Source of the DNA: Thecaphora thlaspeos
Lineage: Eukaryota; Basidiomycota; Ustilaginomycetes; Urocystidales; Glomosporiaceae
Direction: 5' to 3'
DNA length: 64,000 nt
Assembly (NCBI GenBank): GCA_900291925.1
Contig: UWYS01000004.1
Span: 1,116,001-1,180,000, forward strand
Position 1 is the first letter of the stretch, and each line of letters starts with the position of its first letter. Positions 12,481-23,909 of this stretch are shown piece after piece. Under the pieces are notes generated by a model that saw only the letters and a list, made by a program, of their open reading frames with translations, searched no databases and was not told the origin of the DNA. A program made the position numbers and the translations under genes.

Positions 12481-13365
12481 GACCGAAGAGCTGGGATACC
12501 ATGATGTCTGCTTTGGTTCGTGGTGACCTTCTGTATGATAGAGATGTATGGGACACCTCTGCGTGAGAGAGAGAGAGAGAGAGGGGGGGGGGGGGGGGTG
12601 TTTTGGCCGACTCGTGCTCTGTCGAGCGGATTGTGAAGCACATGCTTGCCATATCCTACAAGCCAGCTTTGACTTGTCGACACCAAGACTTGAAGGGCGG
12701 GATTAAATTGAGGAACCAACATCACCACCACCACCACCATCGTCATTCACACAAAATACAGACAGGTGGATATGAAGAGTAATGAATAAAGGCGCCAACC
12801 TCTTTAACTTTTATTCTTTGTTTTTCCCTTTGAGTCGGACTTTGATATTAGGCTAGAGAGAGAGATGTAACTAGCAACGATCCAAACGAACACCGAGGTA
12901 AATAAAAGGTTAAATACATTTGTGGTATGCAGAGATGGAATGCAGAGAGAGAGACTTGACGATGAACGCAATGAGTGAGATGTGATGGGGTGTTGGAAGG
13001 ACTAATCTGATGCAATGTAAAGCGCGCAGGTGGGCCAGGGAGGGATAGGTGATCTGAGACGGCCATCCCAGTGTTGATAGCACTGTCGATCTTGCCGGAA
13101 AAACGCGAGGGTTGAAGATAGAACGCTCCAGCCGCACCGGGCGGGTTGGTAGCGAACCCCCCTCACGACACCCCGGCCCCGTTCGGAAGGTCGACGTGCA
13201 ACGACAGAGGAATGTTATGCCGGATCCCGTATCCCGTTTCCCCATTTTGCGATGGAGTGGAAGGGGGAAGAGGGGGAAGGAGGCTGCTTGATTAAGATGC
13301 GATGCCGAGGGAAGCGAGACGGTCTATGTATAGCGAGGTCGATACGAGGCAGTGTGGTGAGTGGC
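12481..13365. other. convergent intergenic region between MON2 and the cyclin gene
   Basis: 885 bp with no gene-like frame. It has the (GA)n-(G)n tract listed separately, a CACCAC run at 12720-12740, AT-rich stretches near 12780-12850 and 12895-12920 that could hold both poly(A) sites, and short GAGA tracts at about 12855 and 12943. Confidence 0.6.
12565..12598. repeat. (GA)n run continuing into a 16-base G homopolymer
   Basis: Alternating GA from about 12565 to 12582 is followed by 16 consecutive G at 12583-12598. It lies 85 bp past the MON2 stop, in the 3' region of a convergent gene pair. Confidence 0.85.
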
Positions 13366-14655
13366 TCAGTAGGCTGCTGATGACTGGTGGCTGAGCATCC
13401 TCGCGAGCAGGTTGGAGCTGCTCCGTACGCTGCGCATCGACTGCGTCGCGGGGAGGTGCGCCTGGCTCGGCTGTTGTGTCTCGACGCCCTTGCGCAAGCC
13501 CGACGACAGCGCGCTCGAGATGTACCGCTGCATTGTCGAGCCGGGCTTTGTGCTTTCGATCTCGTCGGCGATGACGATGGTAGGTTGCTGCGAGCGCCGG
13601 ATGGGCATCGAGACGGTGTGCTGCTGCATCCTCGCATCGAGCCCTTCCTGCTCCAGGTAGTCATCCTCGTAATCGTCGTACTCCTCCGCCGACGACGAAG
13701 AGCCATTGTCGTCCGTCAGCTCGGCCTCGGACGAACCGCTGCTGAGGCTTGACTCGGCCGACTCCTGGCGCAACATCATCGACGAACTGCGGGCGGCAGA
13801 GACGCTGCTCCCCGCTGTTGTCGAGGCGTGGTGGTATGACGGCTCGAGCGGCGACAACGATGAGGATGCAGCGTTGTCGTGCTGGTTCCAGCAAGAAACC
13901 TCGGAGGCGGGAAGGTTGCGCAGGGCAACGCGGCGCTCGGTCGCGCGCGCGTACCTCTCGCGCTCGTATCCACACTCGAGGCCGCGGAGGTGCATCTCGC
14001 GCTGGCCGGCCTCGGCGCGGCCCTCGAAGCGTCGGAGGAAGGGGGCGAAGTGGAGCATGAGCTCCTCCTCCTCCATGCGGAGGTCGTAGTCGAGCAGGTA
14101 GAGGAGCTGCTTCTCCATAAGGTTGACCTCAGCTTGCGAAAAGAGGGTGGCGTACTTTGTCCAGTGCTTGTTCTTGGGCGACGAGTCGTTGAGGTACTTT
14201 GCCGCGACAATGAGGGCGGCGAGGAAGACGCGGTGCCGGGTACAATGCATGCCCTTAGCGACGCGCGGGAGACGCGACTTTAGCCTCTCGAGGTACACGA
14301 GCGTGCAGAGGAGGGTGGGGACCTGGACGTTGCTCTTCTCGACGAGGATGGCGATGAACGTCTCGAGGCTAGGGAGACCGTTGATCTCGAGCTTTCCTGC
14401 CGGGTCGGCCTCAGCCGAGGCGACCGACTTTGTCGGTGTAGTTGGCGGCGTATCAACCGAGGGCGGCGGCCCGCACTGGATGACGTGAGCCGCCTGCTGT
14501 GCCATGTAGACGACCATGTCGTGGCTGACGGCGCACTTCATCAGGTCGGTGAGAGCGGGGTTGTGGACGAGCCTGGGGATCAGGCTTGCCGGATGGCGCC
14601 GGAGCTGGCTGCTGCTTAGCGCCGAGGACGAGGACGATGCGTATGAAGTGGACAT
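13366..14655 (-). CDS. PCL1/2-type cyclin (partner of Pho85-like kinase)
   Basis: Regulatory subunit of a Pho85/CDK5-type kinase; in fungi this subfamily controls G1 progression and polarised growth (Pcl12 in Ustilago maydis is such a cyclin). Single exon, 429 residues, from the ATG at 14655; nothing upstream in frame starts with ATG. The cyclin box spans about residues 45-200: [28 protein letters not shown], the family signature [19 protein letters not shown], then [11 protein letters not shown] and [15 protein letters not shown]. The C-terminal half is Ser- and acid-rich ([20 protein letters not shown]) with a conserved-looking end ([11 protein letters not shown]), a likely site of phosphorylation-controlled turnover. 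On the minus strand a TATAAA lies at 14950-14945. A GTGAGT donor at 14971 could instead begin a leader intron ending just before the ATG. Upstream lies more than 9 kb without genes. Confidence 0.92.
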   Translation of the reverse strand: MSTSYASSSSSALSSSQLRRHPASLIPRLVHNPALTDLMKCAVSHDMVVYMAQQAAHVIQCGPPPSVDTPPTTPTKSVASAEADPAGKLEINGLPSLETFIAILVEKSNVQVPTLLCTLVYLERLKSRLPRVAKGMHCTRHRVFLAALIVAAKYLNDSSPKNKHWTKYATLFSQAEVNLMEKQLLYLLDYDLRMEEEELMLHFAPFLRRFEGRAEAGQREMHLRGLECGYERERYARATERRVALRNLPASEVSCWNQHDNAASSSLSPLEPSYHHASTTAGSSVSAARSSSMMLRQESAESSLSSGSSEAELTDDNGSSSSAEEYDDYEDDYLEQEGLDARMQQHTVSMPIRRSQQPTIVIADEIESTKPGSTMQRYISSALSSGLRKGVETQQPSQAHLPATQSMRSVRSSSNLLARMLSHQSSAAY

Positions 14656-15494
14656 ATTTGCTGTCTGTAGTGGTGTATGTTGGTGGTGGTGACGTTGGTG
14701 GTGGGTAAGCAAGTCTGAACCAATGAAGGTGACTGTAGGTGTGGCAGTTGGTAATTAGACGGAGTGCGGTTGGGTGGCGGTGGTATGATAAGATTGTGAC
14801 GACGGGTGGTTGTGGCGGAGGAGGAATCGGGAAAGGATGGACCGAGAAGGAGGACGGGAAGCGGTGGGACGAGAAGAAGGATGGGTCAGTCACAAGTGAG
14901 AAGCGGGGACCCGGAAGTGGAGACCAGGATGGGACGTTTGCCCCTTTATAGGATGGCGAGGGAAAACTCACCTTGAGAGCAGATACGGTGACGGCAACGG
15001 GAAGATCGGAGGTGTCGAGGCCTGAGATCTGAGGTCTAAGTTGAGACTAACAGCAGTCCGATCAAGGTTGATGCTCCACTGGTCTGCAGTGCCTGATGCT
15101 TGCTTGGTCGCCGGGATCTGCTGCCAGTAAAGGAAGGAGGCGGCAGGCGGAAGTGACGGTGCGCGGCGGAGGGAGTGGTTTAAGCTTCGTCTCGGGGGAA
15201 GAGGCTAGTGGAAGCGAGAAAGCGGGACGCGTGCCAAAGCAAAGCGTCGAGATGAAAGGGGGTGGGGAGGTGGCAAGAATGCTCGATGATGAGGGTGCGG
15301 TCGACGGCTGGAGCGAAGGGCAGGTGATGGATGGACGTGATGGCGAGAAGAGACGAGGGAGGCAGGCCTCCAACAGCAAGGGGCTTTGGAAAGTACGATG
15401 GTTGATGTGGTGCTGGGACGTCGATGCGAGGGGGTGGACTAGGGATGGGTCTGTCTGATTGACAGGACTTGGCTGGGGCTGTGTAGCTACTTAA

Positions 15495-15555
15495 AGGGGG
15501 GAAGGGGGGGAAGGGGGAGGGGGGGTAGGAGGAGAGGGTGGTGGTGGGGGCAAAC
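15495..15555. repeat. G-run array (quadruplex-prone)
   Basis: Successive runs of five to seven G separated by single or double A (GGGGGG AA GGGGGGG AA GGGGG A and so on), followed by GGTGGTGGTGGGGG. Four or more G-tracts with short loops is the textbook pattern for G-quadruplex formation on the plus strand. Confidence 0.75.
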
Positions 15556-15736
15556 GGCGGGCCATGTCAGCTGGCGGCTGCCAAGAAGGTTGCCGAGGTG
15601 GGACGAGCACGACGGCGAGCAGCAAGCAACGAATGTGGAAAGGCGAGGGCGACAGGAAACGTCGATGACCCAACGGGGGCCGGGGCAGGGCGTCCTCATG
15701 CGATGGCTTTCGCATGAGCAACCACCGCCCAAAGGC

Positions 15737-15771
15737 ACGAAGCCTGCCTGTCGAAGCCTGCCTGTCGAAGC
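15737..15771. repeat. 14-bp direct repeat (AAGCCTGCCTGTCG), two full copies plus a partial
   Basis: Two perfect adjacent copies of the unit are followed by AAGCCTATG, a third incomplete copy. It is isolated within the gene-free region. Confidence 0.8.
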
Positions 15772-15997
15772 CTATGCGTAGCGCCCAGGGCAATGACACA
15801 GCTGGGTGTCGCTGCTCCAGCGTGGGCAATAGAGCAGGCAACAACCTGGGTGCCGAGATAGAGAAATATACGGGTGCTGGATGGTGGACGCGAGCAAAGA
15901 CGGCCGCACCAGAAAAGGCAACCAAAGACCGTGCGGCCAGCGCTGCGCCAGGGCAAGAGTCGGCCAGCGACGCGACCAAAGGGAACGCGGCAAAGTA

Positions 15998-16044
15998 GGC
16001 AAGCAGGCAAGCAAGGCAAGCAAGGCAAGCAAGGCAAGCAAGGG
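15998..16044. repeat. tandem repeat of GGCAAGCAA (9-bp unit, about five copies)
   Basis: The first copy lacks bases; the following copies are identical and then run into AGGGCG. GGCAAG words continue sparsely for a few hundred bases on both sides. Confidence 0.85.
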
Positions 16045-17857
16045 CGCAGCGCTCCGTCCAGGATCGCGAGACCCACTGGGAAGCACGCTAGGCAGGTCCA
16101 GGCAGACCCGCTGCCCTGCCGCGCCCCTCCACCGTCCCTAGCCGCTTGCCCTGCAGGCCGGTCGACGTGCCTCGCTCTCAGCGCGCCGGCCAGAGCAGCC
16201 AGCCGGAGCAGCCAGCCGTTCGAGGCGCGCCTCTATCTCCCTTGCCCGCCCAACCAACACAACGCTGCACGCGCTCCTCTCTTGACAGCTCCGAGATGCA
16301 GCCACCAAAGACAACCAGCAAGCCCGGCCAGGGAAAAACCAGATATATCCGCCACCATCGCCTCACCGAGGGGAGCGCAGCGCTGCTTCTCGCCTTAGCC
16401 TAGCATCGTCCCGCCGAAGGGCAGGTTGGCAAGGCCTCGCTGGCCCTGCGGAGCCGCCGTCTTCCCCTGGCTTGCTCGCGACCCAACAAGACCTGACAGC
16501 CCACGTCTCGAAGGCTCCTCCCTCCCCCTTTCCCATAGGAGAGGATCGGGAGGAGGTCGGCGGGCGAGGGGGCTGCGAGCAGTCAGGCGGCTGGATCGCG
16601 AGGCTCAAGGAGTCCAGCCAAGCAGAGAAGGGATGAGAGCAATGGCGAGCTACAGATAGATACCGCACATCGGCCGCCGATGCCGGGAATGCTGTCCGCC
16701 TCGTCTGCGTGACCGCTCGCCCTGCCCGTCTCGTCGCTTTGCTGGCGGTTGCCTGCCTGCCTGCCCGTCTCTGGAACGCGGGGGCCTACGGGGTCTGCAG
16801 CGCAAGATCCGAGCAACAGCCACCTTGCATCGAGGAATTCCATCGTTGGCAGCTCCCCCAAGTCCGAGGGCGAGGCCAGACAGGCGGGGGCAGGACCAGC
16901 TTCCATGCCCGTGCTCGCTCGGCTGCAGTGCGCCCCGAGATCTCGGTCGGCGCTGCCGCCAACACCGAGGCTGCCCATCTATGTATCGGCAGCGTCGTCG
17001 GGGGCAAAGACCAGCTTCCGAGAGTCGGCCCACTCCCCCATCCATTCTCCGCCCTCGAACTGGCGTCGCTCGCCATCGTAGACGGCAGCGCCCGGCCGTC
17101 TTCCTTCCCGAACAAAGAGAAGACGCTTGACCCTCCCTATGGCCTCTCGACCGAACCGGGAGAGTTCGAAACGATCCTCTGCTCTGACAAATCGGGTCCC
17201 AAAAGCCTGCCTCCGGCGTACGCGAGAGGAATTCCAGCAGCTCGAATTTTAGAAAAAAAAAAAATCGCGCTTGCTTTGGAATTCCTCGCCGTTCCCTTCC
17301 CGGCTTTCTCACGGCGCGCATCCTTAGCTCCCGGCCTCTCTGGCGTACGGCCAGGGCAAGCGCAAGCGAGAGGACGTAGGCCTGCGAGCCTGCGAGCCTG
17401 CCCTTTGGAAAAGGACACGCTAGGGGGGCCCCTCGTCACCGTGTGCCCTCTGTCTGCCCTTCCGTACTCCTTGGCTCGCGCTCCGCACAAGGAAATGGTC
17501 TCATCCCAGCGGCTGCTGCAATGCGGCCTGACCAGCTGCCACGCATCTCAACATCACCTCTGATCTCGTTCTACGGGTACTCCCCCCTTCCTGCCTCTAC
17601 CGCGGCGACTTCTCTCCATCCCTCGCCGCACCTTTCAGGAGCAAGCATCCGAGCACAAGGCGCGCAGAGATATCGTGCTCCTGGTGCCGGAGGTGAGCGA
17701 CGTGCCGGACCAGCCGAAGGGTACCGCCACTGGCCGGCCGACCAACCAGGCGTCCTGACTCCGTGGCATGCGTGTGAGCGTGCGAGCGTGACTTTCCGCG
17801 ACCGCTTCATCCATCTCCGCCAGAGAGTCCGCCCGATACCGTACCGATGCGATCCAA

Positions 17858-17871
17858 GGGGGGGGGGGGGG
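17858..17871. repeat. 14-base G homopolymer
   Basis: Uninterrupted G run in the gene-free region. It is liable to length variation and sequencing error. Confidence 0.85.
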
Positions 17872-20800
17872 AAACCGGCCGGCTCGATCTCGATCCCGGC
17901 CCAAATCTTAGCTATTTCTTTTCCCCCTCTCTGAGCGGCTGCTGGCTCTGTGGCTGGCTACGCCAAACGGCGGACGAAGCGCTCCGGATACGACGCCCAG
18001 GACGAGCGCGCCGACAGGTCCGAGCGTGGGCAGCTGTACCCACGATCTCACAACGCGGCTGCCGATGGTGACGCCCACCACCGAGCTGTCCCCGTCCGGT
18101 CGCGATGATCGGAACCAAAGCGCGGGACGCCGCTCCCCTTTCCTTCCAGCCAGCTTGGGGCGGTCCTTCCTACCACGTGGAGTCGTACACCGGCCCAAGG
18201 TGTGCGCAGAGTCGAGATAGAGAGCTGAACGAGAGCGAGAGCAAGGGCTTCCGGAGGCGCAAGACGATGAACCGGAATAGCGGAAGCGAGGCCGGCCGGG
18301 ACGCTAAGCGAGGCGCTGGGACCAAGAAAAAGCCGGGACAACCGAACCGGACAGCCGAACTTTCGACGCACAACGCACGCACTCACCTCTATCTGGGCTG
18401 GCTGACCGATGGGTCGAGCTGGGTGGGTCGAGTCGAGGTTCGAAGTTGCTAGGACGGCGTTTGACGAGGGCAGACGACAACCACCAACAAGGTTCAGGGG
18501 TCGTAGGCGTTCAAAATAGGCTAGGCCGGGCGGGTCTGGGCCGGAGTGATGCGAGGGCGGAAGAACAAGGTTTCGTGTCGGTGGGCGGCGCTGGCTGGTC
18601 GCTTGGTGTTCCTGTCGCGTCGTGGTGCGTCGTTGTGCGTTTGGGTGAGGAAGTGGGTTCTGCTGAAAAGTCAGATCGATGTGGCTTCTCTGCAGCGGGC
18701 TGCGCTTCTCGCAGGTCGAATCCGCTGAACTCTAAAATATAACCCTTCCACAGAGGCAACGAAAGGGTCTAGCCTCGCGTTCCATCTTTCCGTCCTGCCA
18801 TCAGAAGATTCAAGAATCCAGAAGCCTCCTCTCTCCAGCTCTCGACAAGCTCCTGGTCCGCGGTCCATCTGACAGAATCTCGAACTCGGTCAAGTCTCGA
18901 CTGTGTATTCACGAACGCCACACTCACGTTCGAGGTTGCTCTCTGAGAGGGAGCGGCGTTTGCTGAAGAAGGTCGAAAGTCGAATTTCGGCCGAGAAGGG
19001 TGAAGCGGACGAGACGGCGGGCAGCTGACGAGTTGCGCGGGCTTTCGAGCTCCGAGAGGGAAGAGGGCGTAGGTCGGAGGGAAGCGTGTTCGTCGTTGTT
19101 CTGCAGGGATTTGGTGCGGAACAAGCTCTCTCTCTCTCTCTGTGTCTGCAGCGGGCGAGGTGGCTGTTATGGAAGTAAGGGGGTGTCGGGGCCTTCTTTT
19201 TAGATCGTTGTCGTAGGATACGAGAGTCTGGTTTGGTTGCTGTCTGGAAGTCGATCCCTCTTTCTCTCTCTCTTTGCTAGCTAGCTAGGCTTCGGAAGTC
19301 GGTATCAAGATACGGGAATAGAAGAAGAAAGATCTAAGAGGTTGGCGCCTTGGGTTTGGAGAAGTTGAAGGAGTAAAGGTGGAGAGGTAGGGGTGGGTGA
19401 AAGGGTGGCGATCAGATGTCCGTGCCTGCCGGAGATGTGTTGCCAAGGGTGAAGGTCGGAAAACTACCGGTAGAGGTGGTTGCCATGCGAAGTTGGCGTG
19501 GTTGCGAGAGCGAAGGCGGTTGTTGGCAACATGGAGAGCGATTGCGAGAAGGAGGTGCAAACGGGTCAGCTAGTGTGGCTCGGTGGGTGACAACACGCTA
19601 GGGGACGGCCGCTAGTGTCGTCGTCAACCCTGGCAGCATACCGCATCGTCATGCCTCGCTGACCGGCCGTCCCAGCTGCGCGTCCGTGGCATCCTTGCCA
19701 TCGTGCCTCACTGTACTCACTTGAAACAGGCACAAGCCGGCTTGTGACTGAGATGGCGAAGAAAAAGAAGAGCGCTCCTAGAGTAGTGCGTGCATGCGTG
19801 TCGAAACGACTGCAGGAGGGGCGAGGAGAAGGTAAAGAGGCAGCAAGGGTCACGGAACAGAGTTGATGGTACGGTAGCAAGAACAACGTCTTCCACTGGC
19901 CCGCTCTTTGGGGTCGTAGGTATTCATATGAAGCGAGAGCCAGCAAGGAGTCGATCTGCGCTGGCTGCGCTGGGCAAGGCGAGGCGGGAGGGGCAGCGAC
20001 TGCGAGCCTAGGCGCGGGGAGGGTCGGACGTCGACGGAGCAAAGGTCTTTTGGTAGAATATCAAATGACGAGTCGGACACACACTTGCGCACGCCGTCGT
20101 CAGTGTGGAAGGAGCGGACGGGCGACTTGCGTGGACGACAGGCAGGCAGACAGACAGTGTGGCGGGGAGCGTCGATATCTTCCGAGACGGCAAGCCACCA
20201 GGCAAACTAACGACGCCATCGTTGCATGTCAGCCCGCAGCAGCGAGGCACCTCGTCCGAGAAGAGATTATTTCTGACGGCTTCCAGAGGCCTCGAAACGA
20301 GTGGCTATGTGCATCGTACTTAGTCCAGCAAGTTACCCTTGAGCTGGAAGGGATCCCCTCTGCGGCGATGCAGATCTACGATCGCCTCTCGACCAGCTAA
20401 GATGCTGGATCGCCATTGCTGCTGCGGCGGACCAATAGGGCTACGGTGATCTAGGTTTGGGATGTTGCGGCGACAAGAACAGCAATGCAACGGAACTTGT
20501 CAGATTGATATATGTACGGTCGATTACATCCACGGCGGGAGGACGTCAGAGCGGCGCAAGATGGTTGATTGCCGGCCTCCCGAGCCGATGCTCTGCTTTG
20601 CGGAGGGCGAGGTCGACGTCGAACAGGGACAATCGACAAGATCGGCGATGGGACGGTGGCGCCGATGTGACATGTTGCGCCCATCCAGAGAGGACAAGTT
20701 TATGGTGGTCGGCACGGCGAAGCGGTCACCGCGTCAACGACCGGAAGAGGGTCCGGGCCGCTTGCGCTTGGCCGTCCGAGGCGGACCCTGGCGAAGCCCC

Positions 20801-21610
20801 CCGCGATGTCACAGAGAGCTGCAAGCCGTGTGCCAAGCTCAGCGCACGCTCAAACAGCGCCGGGGGTAAAGAGCGGCTGTACCGGCGAGCCACCTGCGGT
20901 CCAGCAGCCAAAGCAAAGCAACAGCAGGGGAGCAGCCACACGGCCACATGCACAGGTTCCCAGCAGTTGCGATATTTCAGTTCCAAGCGTGGGCCAGCCA
21001 CACCAGCTGGTGAGATATCCCATCTCATGTGCCGCGACAGGACCTTCCGCTGTTGGACTCTTCATCTTCACGGCCGATTGAGAGCAGATCCTCGCTCTGC
21101 AGATCGCTTGGCCGCGATAGGCTCATCGTCCAGTCAAACACATCGGACCCGAACTGTCCCAGGCAAAGCTCGGATCCTCCGGACTCTTGTGTCCACGCGG
21201 TGGCTGTCCGTCGGAGAGAAGGCAGGCAGGCGCCCTGAGGTAAGTAAGTAGAGTATTGTACAGCAATGAGCCGCTGCCGCCGCTGCTCCAGAGATAAGTA
21301 GCGGTGCGTTCCACGAGCCAGGAGGATCCCGCCCCCTCTGCCACCGCTCCGACGGAAATTAACAGTCGTGAATAGATTTGATAAGGATGGCACCCTTGGC
21401 TGAACAAATGGCGGACTAATGGAACACAAGATAGGGTCGGTCGTTTTTGTTTGTTTTTTTTGGCGTGGGCCGTCCTGGAGCCGAGAGGCAAGGAGGGTGG
21501 GCCAAGAAGTAGTGAGCGGATTCATCTATCCACGGACCGCAGCAGCGTACGGTGACAGGAAGAAGAAGGCGCATACGTCGCTTGCTCCACTTCGCTCGCC
21601 CGCCACGGAT

Positions 21611-23220
21611 TCGACTTCGGTTGTTTGTACAGTATCGTATGGTTCAAGCCTCCGTCCCTGCTACAGTACTGTACTGTATGTAGCCTGTGGCGACGGGTAC
21701 TGGAACAGGAAACAGCCCGTGTCACGATTCCTCACTCGCTTGCTTCCAGACGACCGTGCTGCAGTGCTCAGCCTGGTACATTGGCGAAGACTTGCCGTTT
21801 CCTTGGTGCTGGACGAGATTTACGCGGGATGCTGAGTAAGAGTAGCTCGGCCCGGATCTCCCGTCTTCCCGCGAGGAACGGTAGACAGCTACATAGGGTC
21901 TACAATCGTTTTGGCTACACTATTCGTGTACAACCTTTTGATGTGGCAACGAAAGCCGCCACCGTCGCCTCTTGCCTTCGCTTCGACGGCCGCCTGTGCG
22001 TGCCTCCCTCGCCCGGGCCGAACAGCACAGTACAGTACAGTGTACTTATTGTACTGTATGTAAATACAGTATGTAGCAACTTGGCAGCCCGTGTAGCTGA
22101 CAGCTTGCCAGAAGTCGCCACCCACGCTGTCTGTGCGCGGGGAGGTGGCTGGGTAGAGGCAAAGACGCACGACACGATCTGTCCCGGCGTCGCGTCCTGC
22201 TCAGCAGGAGCTGTCACGGAGACCCTGACGTTGCCTTGCTACAGTACATACAGTCATTTCTTATTTACGGGGACACGCTAGTGTACTGTACATACACATT
22301 TACCTGCTGTACTGTACCTCTGCTGTGCTTGGTACGGATGTAAGGAAGTTGCGCATTCCCGGAAGAGATGAATGTCAAGAGCAGCATGTGGGTCTCAGAT
22401 CCGTCCACAGCCGTGACAGCGAGCAAGGCTTTGGCTGCCCGGCCGGCCAACTGACTGGCCGAGGAACAACAAGGAGACATTTGCCTCCTCGCGCTTGGTT
22501 CTTTCCGTGGGAGAAGGTGCGGACCATCAGCCACGCTCTTGAGTTACTTTACGACACCACAACGGACTTTGAGGGTATGTGGTCCGACGCCACACGAAAA
22601 CGAGGGCCCCCTTCCTCCTTCATTGGTCTCCTGGCCGAGTAAGTAAGCTGACCCCAAGGACATGTCCCCTTCTCTGCGAGGGCGAGAAAGTCGGGGCTCG
22701 GCGCTCCTCCTTCTCCCTTGCACTACTGTACCATCGGCCGGCGTGATCTGCTCAGCCAAGAAAAGAACAGGCTAGGCATGGCCGGCGAACGAGACGACAA
22801 TGACGGTCGAGACTCCTTGAAAAGCCACCAGCGACGCCGTCGTGGCCATGGCAACCCGTCTAGAAGATTCTGTGTCGCTGCGCTACGTTCGAGTCGGCAA
22901 GAAGCGTTGTTTGCAGAGCTGCCATTTCGTAAGCTACATGCAGATACGTACGTAGCACGCTTGCTACAATACGTATGGCAGGAGAGAAGAAGAAGCCACA
23001 GTTCAGGACATACATAAGTAAGACGACTGCGATGTCATGGTGCGGCATGGGTGCTCAGCGCATAGGTGGCTGGGTCGGCATGCAAGCACGACACCACAAA
23101 CAAAGCAAAAAGGAGGGAGAGGAAGAGAGGGGGCCCGACATCTCCATCGCACTGTACTGTAAGAGCACAACAGCACTGTACAGTACTTTGCACACGTGCA
23201 TCCAGGGGTACAGTATGTGA
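21611..23220. repeat. cluster of TACTGTA/TACAGTA palindromic motifs
   Basis: The core TACTGTA or its reverse complement TACAGTA recurs, often doubled into GTACTGTAC or GTACAGTAC palindromes: about 21630, 21660-21680 (several overlapping), 22028-22050, 22050-22075, 22240-22250, 22280-22292, 22308-22318, 22723-22730, 23151-23160, 23177-23186 and 23208-23215. The same motif appears upstream of the bHLH gene (about 581, 819-840, 921). Overlapping copies in some places look like a short tandem expansion. Confidence 0.75.
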
Positions 23221-23909
23221 CGAGCAAGTAGACGTGTTGGTTACCAAGGAGGTCCGTTGTTCGGTACATGGCCAGGATCTCGTATGGCAGGAACGGGGGC
23301 CGACTTATTGCACTGAGTTCAGACAACTCTGGTGAATCGAGACGGTGGTCCTGCTGAGCGCGAGAGGAGCGAGGCGTTTCCGCCACCCAACGAGATATCG
23401 GCGTCTAAGGCCCCTTGCCGCTGCCTTGGCGTGGTGCTGTGCCTTCTGTCGACCCGTATGACGTTGACGTCGTTCTGGGCGAGCGAGCGAGCGACGGACG
23501 GGCAGAGGACTGCCTGCGTTGCGTCACAAAATCCCACAGGGATGTCAGGCGTCGAGGGGGTGGTGGCTCGCTTCTGTTGGCCGGGTATTCGAGGTTGCTA
23601 CCCTATCTTCATGGCGTGAAACGGTTGAGCAACCCGTCAGTTCGTCACATCGCCTTGCCTTCCACATTCCTACACCGCAACCTAGCGCTCCCACAGCACA
23701 GGATCACCCTGAAAGCCGCTTGCCCCCGATAGGTTCGTGTGCCCGCAGAGCTTGACCACCAGCTTCGCACAAGCAGCCCATCTCTAGCCTCGCCAGCGCC
23801 GGCAGACTGGCTCAGGCACAGACACACGCCGCAACCCGATCACCTTGGTACCGTGTCCCCATCTCTGCCGCTTCTGCACTGCACTCGAACCTTGCCACCC
23901 GCAATCGAT

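Larger units (their letters stand above)
14656..23909. other. 9.2-kb gene-free region between the cyclin and the ABC transporter
   Basis: No frame on either strand shows a recognisable domain, a consistent codon pattern or family continuity across plausible introns. Composition changes along it. 15.4-18.4 kb is GC-rich with many GGCAAG/CTTGCC words. 18.4-19.7 kb has TC-rich microsatellites (19127-19143, 19260-19275). 20-23.6 kb is of mixed composition with clustered TACTGTA-type palindromes and CGTACGTA-like sites. It must contain the promoters and leaders of both flanking genes. It may also hold a long non-coding RNA, but nothing in the sequence proves one. Confidence 0.65.

Noticed and set aside
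12565..12598. CRISPR-like or satellite array
   Set aside because: Simple GA/G microsatellite; no spacers. No CRISPR array is expected in a fungus, and none is seen anywhere in the window.
16709..17563. 284-residue plus-strand frame in the gene desert
   Set aside because: Composition resembles random GC-rich translation, there is no domain, and a similar-length frame exists on the opposite strand.
20457..21251. 264-residue plus-strand frame in the gene desert
   Set aside because: Arg/Ser/Cys-rich with no recognisable motif and no matching promoter or intron evidence.
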